Below are positions 25,736 through 33,600 of a stretch of DNA of 36,287 nt, in pieces. This DNA is from Candidatus Poribacteria bacterium (lineage in GTDB: Bacteria > Poribacteria > WGA-4E > WGA-3G). Where the stretch lies: the NCBI GenBank assembly GCA_026706025.1, contig JAPOZO010000006.1, forward strand, positions 1-36,287. The letters run 5' to 3'. Position numbers and translations under genes: made by a program. The notes under the pieces are model-generated. The model was not told the origin of the DNA. It saw only the letters and a program-made list of their open reading frames with translations, and searched no databases. The first letter of the stretch is position 1. Each line of letters starts with the position of its first letter.

Positions 25736-26134
25736 CTAAACCATCCATCGTTCACTAATACCGAGCAGTGCCATCAGTGCCTGCAAAAGTACGCTCTCAG
25801 CGTCGGTTCCAGTGAATTGGCGATGTGTATCAATATAGGTGCCGTAATCGGCAGCCCACTCCCGAAAATAGGTCTGGTATTCCCAACCCTCCGCGGAGCG
25901 TTGAAAAACTGACCGATCCGGATAGGGGAGTTTCTGTATTAAGAGTTGCTGGAGTTGTTCGGATGTCGGTATCCATACGTCTTCGGTAACTTCTGTTTCG
26001 GGACAGAGTGCTTGAATTTCCGGATGCCGACATCTCTCTAAGTATTCTTGCGGATATTTCTGTTTCTCGGATTGATCCATAGGTTTCGATTGACGACTTA
26101 ATATCTCGTCTTTCAAGCCGCCTGTAAGGTTCAT
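25736..26134 (-). CDS. Hypothetical protein, first gene of a two-gene unit with the ASRT-like gene
   Basis: This 132-residue soluble protein has no recognised family. It begins MNLTGGLKDEILSRQ, has a middle section rich in Glu, Gln and Pro with an isolated CRHPEIQALC cysteine pair, and a C-terminal part rich in Trp and Tyr (GWEYQTYFREWAADYG), ending in a hydrophobic helix ALMALLGISERW. No signal peptide or membrane segment is seen. The ATG at 26134 is chosen because AAGGA lies seven bases upstream; in-frame codons further upstream lack such a site. The ASRT-like gene starts 11 bases after the stop, so the two are probably translated from one mRNA and may act together. Confidence 0.6.
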   Translation of the reverse strand: MNLTGGLKDEILSRQSKPMDQSEKQKYPQEYLERCRHPEIQALCPETEVTEDVWIPTSEQLQQLLIQKLPYPDRSVFQRSAEGWEYQTYFREWAADYGTYIDTHRQFTGTDAESVLLQALMALLGISERWMV

Positions 26135-26370
26135 TTTTTCGTCCTTCGTGTTGATTTCAAAGCGTATTATACGGTGTGAATTCTTAATTGTCAACATTTG
26201 ATTGCTGACAACTGAATGCCTCTGCGGGACCAATAAAAAATTTGATATTTTAGGTTAAATATGTTATCATATATATTGTAGTAACGACTTTTTTCAAGAG
26301 CATCTAAACCAACAGAATTGCCTCCAAAATTAACTTAAAGTTAACATGAAAAAATAGGAACAAATTGGAT

Positions 26371-26765
26371 TTCATGAACAATTCAAAAAAGAATCAATCT
26401 TATCAAGTGCCGTTATCCCTTGTATCCATTAGGTTTATAGCACTTCGGGGTGGAACTCGGTAAAAAAAATATTGCCCAATTGTTCATGAAAATTCCGAAA
26501 ATCCAAAATTATGGATACCCACGAACCTACATAACCAGTGGCATAAAAGCCCCTCAAATTCGCAAAAGAAGATCATGAACAATTTCGTGAACAATCGTGA
26601 ACATTTTCGGATAAAGCGGCATCGTGGCATAGACAAATTATCGAACAAACACACTGGCTGCGTAAGTTTAGAATCTAAATCTCCGCAGAGGGAAAAAATG
26701 AACATATAGTGCATGTTCATGATTGTTCATGGAATTTTATGGAATGTTCACGAAATGTTCATAAA
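26371..26765. repeat. Cluster of about ten TGTTCA-type motifs in the divergent intergenic region
   Basis: The 771-base gap between the minus-strand unit and the restriction-modification gene holds repeated TGTTCAyGA words. Plus-orientation copies start at 26481, 26714, 26724, 26745 and 26756. Reverse-orientation copies (TCrTGAACA or ATGAACA) are near 26372, 26573, 26585, 26595 and 26698. Most are followed by AAATT or ATTTT. The right end is a close series of four motifs in about 50 bases. No gene is evident in 26135-26905. The arrangement resembles iterons or a multi-site operator. Confidence 0.7.
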
Positions 26766-26905
26766 ATCCCCAGATTTTACGCCTAAAAATCAAGGATACC
26801 GGGCAGTCGAAAAAAGTTAACATTTAGGTAATTATCACTATGGGTGTTTCACCTGATGCCGTTTCTGGCAATTGAAAACTGAGTACTGAAAACTAACAAC
26901 TAATC

Positions 26906-29900
26906 ATGCCAGATATCAACATCAAAACGACTCACAAACCTATCCAAGAATACTATACCGAACTCGAAAAATATGTGCAACTCGGTGCGGAAAATGAAGG
27001 CACCGTCCGCACCGCATTCCAAAACTTGCTCCAGCATTACTGCCACCGCTCCAACCTTACACTCCTCTGTGAAAAGACGCTTTCTTTCCCACCTGATAAG
27101 GGGGACCAGGGGGGTTACAGACGCATCCGACCCGACGGTGAAGTTGTTGATGCGTTCGGTTTACCACACGGCTACTGGGAAGCCAAAGATACCCAAGACA
27201 ACCTGTACGTTGAAGCGGACAAGAAGTTCGCTGCAGGCTACCCCTCGAAAAATATCGTCATCCAGTCTCCGACCCACGCACTCCTCTATCAACACGGACA
27301 ACTGCAGCTCGATCTTGACATCACTGAACCAAGAAACCTCGTCCATGTCTTGCAGACCTTCTTCACCTATCAGGAGGAGAATATCTCCGCATGGCATACA
27401 GCAGTCTCTGACTTCAAAGACACGGTGCCGGAACTCGGTGACAAATTGGCGGCACTCATCGAAATAGAACGCCAAAACAACCCACATTTTCAGGAAGCGT
27501 TCACCCGTTTTCATCAACAGTGTCAAGCCTCGATTAATCCGAACTTGTCCGTTGCTGCCATAGAGGAGATGCTCATCCAGCATCTGTTGACAGAACGCAT
27601 TTTCCGCACGGTCTTTGATAACCCCGACTTTACCCGCCGAAATATTATCGCCCGTGAAATTGAGAATGTTATTGACGTGCTTACCGAGCGGACACTCAAC
27701 CGCTCTGAATTTCTCCGTCCATTAGAGCCGTTCTATGCTGCGATCGAACAGACTGCCGGTACGATTACCGACTTCTCGCAGAAACAGGGGTTCCTCAACA
27801 CTGTCTACGAGCAGTTTTTTCAAGGCTTCTCCGTCAAAGTCGCTGATACGCACGGCATTGTCTACACACCGCAACCGATCGTCGATTTCATGGTGAAAAG
27901 CGTTGCGCATATCTTACAGACCGAGTTTGATCGTTCACTTTCGGATAGTGGCGTACATATCATCGACCCATTCGTCGGCACTGGTAACTTCATCGTCCGC
28001 ATTATGCAGGAGCTTGATCCCATTTCACTGGAACAAAAATACACCGCCGACCCGCCGGAACTCCAGTGTAACGAGGTGATGCTCCTACCCTACTACATTG
28101 CCAGTATGAACATCGAGCAAGAGTTCTACACCGCAACGCACCGCTATCTACCCTACGAAGGTATCTGTCTCGTGGATACGTTTGAGATGATAGAGACCCA
28201 ACAGATGCAGCTCCTCACGCCTGCGAACACGGCACGCGTCGAAAAGCAGAAAGAGACCGATATGTTCGTCGTCATCGGCAACCCACCTTACAATGCATGG
28301 CAGGTTAATGAGAACGACAACAACAAAAACCGGAAGTATAAGACAATGGACCAGCGGATTGCCGACACCTACGCAAAAGATTCTAAAGCAACGCTCAAAA
28401 ACGCACTCTACGATCCGTATGTCAAGGCGATTCGGTGGGCATCTGATAGAATAGGTGAGGATGGCGTTGTGGCTTTTGTGACAAATAATGGTTTTCTCGA
28501 CGGTGTAGCGTTCGATGGAATGCGGAAACGTCTTGCAGAAGAATTTGACACTATCTACATTTTGGATCTGGGGGGTAATGTTCGTAAGAATCCGAAACTG
28601 TCAGGGACGACACACAATGTGTTTGGAATTCAGGTTGGAGTGAGTATCAATTTTTTCATCAAAAAGGCTGACAACACAAATTCGCAAACGCAAATTTTCT
28701 ACGCTTGTGTCGATGAATTCTGGCGCAAGGAAGATAAGTATGACCACCTTAATTCAAAACAACATTACCAGAATATTGAATGGGAGCAAATAACACCTGA
28801 CAAACGAGATACATGGCTCACCGAAGGTCTCCATGCTGAATTTGAAGCCTTTATTCCGATGGGAACTAAGCAAGAAAAAGCGGTCAAAGGCGTGGCAGCG
28901 GATGTTATTTTCAAAACCTATAGTCGCGGTGTTACCACAAGCCGTGATGCATGGGCGTACAATTTTGCTCAAAACACACTCGCTGAAAACATGGACAGGA
29001 TGATTGAAACCTACAATGAGGAAGTGTCCAAGTGGGAACGACGAAAAAATCGAGACGCAGAAGTTGATGATTTTATAATTTCTGATGACAGAAAAATTAA
29101 GTGGACCGACAGACTAAAACAGGAATTAAAAAATGGAAAAATGACTGATTTTTCCCATGAAAAGATCAGAATATCTTTCTATCGCCCGTTCACAAAATCA
29201 AACCTTTACTTTGATAGGTTGATGAATCAGAGGGTTTATGTATTTCCTTCTATCTTTCCTATACCGAAAACTGAAGAGGAGAATCGAATAATTTGTGTCA
29301 ACGGAATTGGAAGTAGTAAATCTTTTCAGACTTTAATGGCGAAATTGATTCCTTCCCTTGATATACTCGAAAAAACCCAATGTTTCCCCTTTTACATCTA
29401 CGACGAGGACGGCACAAACCGACGCGAAAACATCACCGATTGGGCATTAGCACAGTTCCGCAGGCATTACGAAGACGACACTATCACCAAATGGGACATC
29501 TTCCACTACAACTATGGACTCCTGCATCATCCTGAATATCGCGAGAAATACGAAGCCAACCTCAAACGCGACCTGCCACATATCCCTTATGCCAAAGACT
29601 TCTGGGGATTTGCGAAAGCAGGCGCGCACCTCGCGGATAGCCATGTCACCTACGAATCCCAACCCGAATACGATAAACTCAAGTTCGTCCAAACGCCAGA
29701 TGTGCCGCTCGATTGGCGTGTCGAGAAGATGAAACTCTCCAAAGACAAAACCGCGCTCATCTACAACGACTTCCTGACGTTATCGGGCATCCCTCCAAAG
29801 GTTTTTGATTATCGGCTTGGCACCCGTTCCGCGTTGGAATGGGTGATAGATCAATATCGCATCAAAACAGACAAACGCAGCGGCATCGTCAACGACCCGA

Positions 29901-30007
29901 ACCGCACAGACGACCCGCAGTACATCGTGAAGTTGGTTGGGAAGGTGATTACAGTGAGCTTGGAGACCGTGGATATTGTTGAAAACTTACCTGAATTAAG
30001 TTTCTGA
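26906..30007 (+). CDS. Single-chain type ISP/IIG-like restriction-modification enzyme (nuclease-N6-adenine methyltransferase-specificity)
   Basis: The 1033-residue enzyme has a nuclease-type core near the N-terminus (RPD77, then W91-E92-A93-K94, a PD-(D/E)XK pattern). A helical connector leads to a gamma-class N6-adenine methyltransferase with motif I DPFVGTGNF (354-362) and motif IV NPPYN (459-463). The C-terminal type ISP specificity domain includes FWGFAKAG, LTLSGIPPKVFDYRLGTRSALEWVIDQY and TDKRSGIVNDPNR. One chain should therefore methylate and cut DNA in a sequence-specific way. It lacks the helicase of LlaGI-type ISP enzymes (about 1570 residues), so it is closer to type IIG. Residues 61-71 (FPPDKGDQGGY) look like a repeat inserted in frame. 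No clear ribosome site precedes the ATG. The target site is unknown. Confidence 0.85.
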   Translation: MPDINIKTTHKPIQEYYTELEKYVQLGAENEGTVRTAFQNLLQHYCHRSNLTLLCEKTLSFPPDKGDQGGYRRIRPDGEVVDAFGLPHGYWEAKDTQDNLYVEADKKFAAGYPSKNIVIQSPTHALLYQHGQLQLDLDITEPRNLVHVLQTFFTYQEENISAWHTAVSDFKDTVPELGDKLAALIEIERQNNPHFQEAFTRFHQQCQASINPNLSVAAIEEMLIQHLLTERIFRTVFDNPDFTRRNIIAREIENVIDVLTERTLNRSEFLRPLEPFYAAIEQTAGTITDFSQKQGFLNTVYEQFFQGFSVKVADTHGIVYTPQPIVDFMVKSVAHILQTEFDRSLSDSGVHIIDPFVGTGNFIVRIMQELDPISLEQKYTADPPELQCNEVMLLPYYIASMNIEQEFYTATHRYLPYEGICLVDTFEMIETQQMQLLTPANTARVEKQKETDMFVVIGNPPYNAWQVNENDNNKNRKYKTMDQRIADTYAKDSKATLKNALYDPYVKAIRWASDRIGEDGVVAFVTNNGFLDGVAFDGMRKRLAEEFDTIYILDLGGNVRKNPKLSGTTHNVFGIQVGVSINFFIKKADNTNSQTQIFYACVDEFWRKEDKYDHLNSKQHYQNIEWEQITPDKRDTWLTEGLHAEFEAFIPMGTKQEKAVKGVAADVIFKTYSRGVTTSRDAWAYNFAQNTLAENMDRMIETYNEEVSKWERRKNRDAEVDDFIISDDRKIKWTDRLKQELKNGKMTDFSHEKIRISFYRPFTKSNLYFDRLMNQRVYVFPSIFPIPKTEEENRIICVNGIGSSKSFQTLMAKLIPSLDILEKTQCFPFYIYDEDGTNRRENITDWALAQFRRHYEDDTITKWDIFHYNYGLLHHPEYREKYEANLKRDLPHIPYAKDFWGFAKAGAHLADSHVTYESQPEYDKLKFVQTPDVPLDWRVEKMKLSKDKTALIYNDFLTLSGIPPKVFDYRLGTRSALEWVIDQYRIKTDKRSGIVNDPNRTDDPQYIVKLVGKVITVSLETVDIVENLPELSF
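27086..27118 (+). repeat. Repeat-derived in-frame insertion inside the restriction-modification gene
   Basis: The stretch CCACCTGATAAGGGGGACC (from 27089) followed by AGGGGGGTT is a G-run palindromic word typical of dispersed intergenic repeats, yet here it is read in frame as FPPDKGDQGGY. It sits just before the RIRPDG nuclease motif. Recognition as a repeat is from memory of similar sequences in other genomes, not from a search. Confidence 0.45.
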
Positions 30008-30068
30008 AAATTTCGGTGAGAGCTGTTCCGCCTTCTGTCCTGTCATGAAGATTGTCTGCCTCTTCACT

Positions 30069-30090
30069 GGAGAGGTTTTCCAACCTCGCC
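30069..30090. repeat. GAGGTT/AACCTC hairpin after the restriction-modification gene
   Basis: GAGGTT (30072-30077), loop TTCC and AACCTC (30082-30087), extended by GG/CC past one mismatch. It is 62 bases after the stop and of the same type as the hairpin at 19356-19378. There is no T-run, so termination is uncertain. Confidence 0.5.
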
Positions 30091-30130
30091 TAATTTCCAA
30101 GACGCAGGTTGTATCACAGATAAGCTCCTT

Positions 30131-30206
30131 AGCCCCGTAGGGGCGGCATATTTATAGAAAAAGATTCTAATCATCCCTTCAGCCCCGTAGGGGCGGCATA
30201 TTTATA
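30131..30206 (+). repeat. Two identical 26-base REP-like repeats, 50 bases apart
   Basis: Copies at 30131-30156 and 30181-30206 are identical. Each starts AGCCCCGTAGGGGCGGCA and continues into TTTATA. The 5' part is a GCCCC-GTA-GGGGC palindrome. Reverse-oriented relatives occur at 35354-35427, after the STAND gene. Confidence 0.8.
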
Positions 30207-30293
30207 ACTTTGATTTTCCTTGATTCTTCCTGTCAAATATGCTATGATTTTGTTAAACGTGAGTTTGATAATTAAAAAGTCTGGATATAGTTT

Positions 30294-30533
30294 CCGTAGG
30301 TTAGGTTGAGCGGTAAAGCCACAGACTCACTTTCGCTATACACAGCGTTCCGTTCTTCAATCAACCATGGCGGTAGATAGGTGTATCGAAACCCAACATC
30401 CCAAACCGTGTCGGTCTCATAGGTTTCCGTTGGGTTTCACTCGGTTTTTTGGTGATTTCAGGTTTCTCTGTTCCCTTGAAACTATGTGCTGTGTGCGATT
30501 TTTTAGTAGGTCTCCGTTCAACCCAACCTACGG
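30294..30533. mobile_element. 240-bp MITE-like fold-back element
   Basis: The ends are 20-base inverted repeats, CCGTAGGTTAGGTTGAGCGG (30294-30313) and CCGTTCAACCCAACCTACGG (30514-30533), matching at 18 of 20. An inner perfect 10-base inverted pair, GAAACCCAAC (30388-30397) and GTTGGGTTTC (30429-30438), is nested inside. No transposase is encoded. The AACCCAACCTACG motif is common in intergenic repeats of several environmental phyla (recollection, not search). Confidence 0.6.
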
Positions 30534-30646
30534 GACGCTTCCATTTTTATTTTAAATCCACATTTGTTAAGGTTAATTGCCGTGTGTTTGCCACGTAATG
30601 CTGTGTAACAAGATCCTTGAATTGTTAGGCACGAGGTGTTAATTCA

Positions 30647-33600
30647 ATGAATTTAAAAAAATCTCAAGATAGAATTGGAAAATTAATGTTAAGGTTTATA
30701 GATGAAATTAGGGTTGCGACAGCAATGGGTAAAAGGGATATCAATTGTGTATCTGAAAATGTATTAATTCAATTATTTTCCGAAATCTATGAACATACAG
30801 ATTTAAAAAATTTAAATGTGTCCGAGGGGTCTAATTTTCCCGCAATAGATTTAGGCGATAAAAAAACGAGAACAGCTTACCAAATTACATCAACGCCTAG
30901 TTCTGAAAAGGTCAAACGGACTTTAGAAAAATTTGTTGCTCGTGAACTATATAAAGAATACGACCGTCTTGTCATCTACATCTTGACAGAAAAACAAAGC
31001 AGATATCAATCAAAAAAAATTGATGAAATCATAAATGGCAAATTCACTTTTGACAAGAAAAATGACATACTTGATTATAGCGACTTACTGAAAGAAATTT
31101 CAGGGTTTTCTCTGGAAAAGACGCGCAGAGTAGAGCATATACTTGAGCAACATTTCGGTGAAGGGCAGACGGGTGACGAACCGCAGGATATATTGGATTG
31201 GTTAGAACAGGTTAATAATTTATGGGGCTGGGAATCGGGAGCGATAAAAATTAATCGAGAGGAATTACGCAACGGGTTATTGAACTTTGCCTCCCGAGGG
31301 AACGGGGTCGTTATCGGAAGTCCCGGCGTAGGAAAAACCTTCTTACTGAAAGAACTCCACCAATATTTAAAATCCAACGAAATACCACATCTTCTACTAC
31401 CTATTGACCGACTCGGGAATGGCACTCCCGAAGATTTGGAGAATGGATTATCATACAAAGGTAATCTGATTGAGAGGTTGAAATCCGTTCCTGTTTCAGA
31501 CAAGAAAGCAATTTTACTGTTTGATGCCTTTGATGCTGCTCGGGATGAACAAACACGCAAATGCTTTTTAAGCTTGATTCAACAGGCAATTCATAAACTC
31601 AGCGAGTCATGGAATATAATCGTTACAGTAAGAACCTATGATGCAACGAAATCTCAAGAACTTTTAGATTTGTTCGGTAATCTTGATGAGGCAGATCTAA
31701 CTCAATATCAGAGCGAAGACATTCCATGTCGCCATTTCACAATTCCACCGTTCAATAAGAACGAGATATTACAAGCGTTAAGTCAAATTGGATGCCCGAA
31801 ATCTGTTTACGACGATGGTTCTGACGACTTTAAGAAGATCCTTGCAAAGCCGTTTAATCTTTGGTTATTGGAAAAGATTCTAAGCACTTTACCGGACAAG
31901 GATATTCGCAGAACTTTTAGTAAGGTTCGTTCTGAAGTCCAATTACTTGATTTATTTTGGTCCCGACGAATAGAGGCTGCAGACAATGAAAATGACCGTT
32001 TATCTGTTCTTGAAGAAATCGCACTCGAGATGGTTGAACAGTGCTCCTTGAGCATTAGGCAGATCAATGTTCGTAAGACTCTAATCCAGACAGCATGGAA
32101 TGATCTCCTGAGTGATGAAATCTTAACTAAGGTATCTTCGACGGGAAAACGGGTTGCCTTTTCTCACAACATTCTCTTTGATTACGCAATTAGCGTCCTA
32201 CTCATTGATGATGAGCCTCAGCACCTTGAAAATTTTATCCTTGAAGATCCATCGCGCCCTCTCTTTCTCCGACCAAGTCTTACCTACTTTTTCACCCGCC
32301 TCTGGTACTATAAGGACTCCGCAAGTTTCTGGCGTGCCTTCTGGCATATTTTGCAAAGAGATCAATCTGTACCTTTGCGTCTCGTCGCACACTTGGTTCC
32401 CACAAGTGTCATCGCAAATGAAGCACATGATATTGACCAACTGACACCACCGTTAGAAAAATTACAAAGCACGAACGAGACCGCAAACAAGGCAATAATG
32501 TGGCTTTTGCAGTCGCTCCGGACGCTCCAAATTGAGAGTGACACACTTTGGATCGATTTTTTCGACCAAATTTCACTACATCTGCACAGTGACTTTGCTT
32601 GGGATTTAGCAACTCTTACTTCGGATATTCTCGAGCGTGCAAGGGATGAAAATGTCAAAGATACTTGTGGACGGATTGGTCGGCGACTACTTGAATGGGT
32701 ATGGCAGGAAAAAGAAACAAACGAAAGCGATTGGTATGATCGATTTGGTAGTTATGGTGCGGTACCACTTGTTGCCAAAACATATCACACAAATATTGAA
32801 GAATCCCGTGCACTCCTTGAAAAAGTTCTTGAGCTGCTACCGAGGGACAATTTCCCAATAGACTTTCCATCAAGACTGACCGAGCATGTTGACAAAATTT
32901 GGGCTCATGATCCTGAGTTTGTTGCCTCGGTCTATAGAGCAGTATTTACCCACTATGAGATCAGCGATGAGGAGATACATCGGGGTGGATTCATTTTACC
33001 ATTTAGAAGTTTTCGCAGGCAAGATTATAGGATGTGCCAATATCGGTTGGTAAAGCATCTCCCCAATTTCCTTTGCGCAGCACCATCAACCACGGTGGAA
33101 GCAGTAATTCGTAGTCTGAATAACTTCATTATCCACACACGTATAGACAAACCACTTGAGGGTCTCATAGAGACGTTTAATTTTCGAGGAGAACTTGCTA
33201 GCTTTGTGCAGGACGGTAGTCATATATGGGATCGACAGAAAGCTCCACCTGAACCAATTAAACTTGCGAATGCCTTGTTTGACTACATAGTAGAATTGGC
33301 AAAGTTAGAAGATCCGCTTTTTGATTCAATTCTTGATATTTTTCGTGATGAGGTGCAGATTGCGTTTTTCTGGAAACGGCTTTTGAAGATAGCATCACAG
33401 TTTCCCAAGGTTTTCGCGCCACGCCTTTTTGAGTTGTGCATCGCTAAACCGATACAGTTGCATTTTGAAGTTTCTTATGAATTGGGTCTGTTTTTGAAAG
33501 CTGCTGCATCTGAGTTCACACAGGACAAACTTCTTCAGATCGAAGAAAGTATCTTAGCGATTCCTGAAGAAACAGAAGATAATCAAGAATCTCTTAAACT

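Larger units (their letters stand above)
30008..30646. other. 639-bp repeat-filled gap between the restriction-modification and STAND genes
   Basis: No convincing gene lies here. From left to right it holds a GAGGTT-TTCC-AACCTC hairpin (30069-30090), two 26-base REP-like repeats (30131-30206), a 240-bp fold-back element (30294-30533) and the ribosome site GAGGTG (30633-30638) of the next gene. A reading frame at 30367-30555 falls wholly within repeat sequence and is rejected. Confidence 0.65.

Noticed and set aside
30367-30555. Open frame of 62 codons upstream of the STAND gene
   Set aside because: It falls mostly inside the fold-back element and has no family features.
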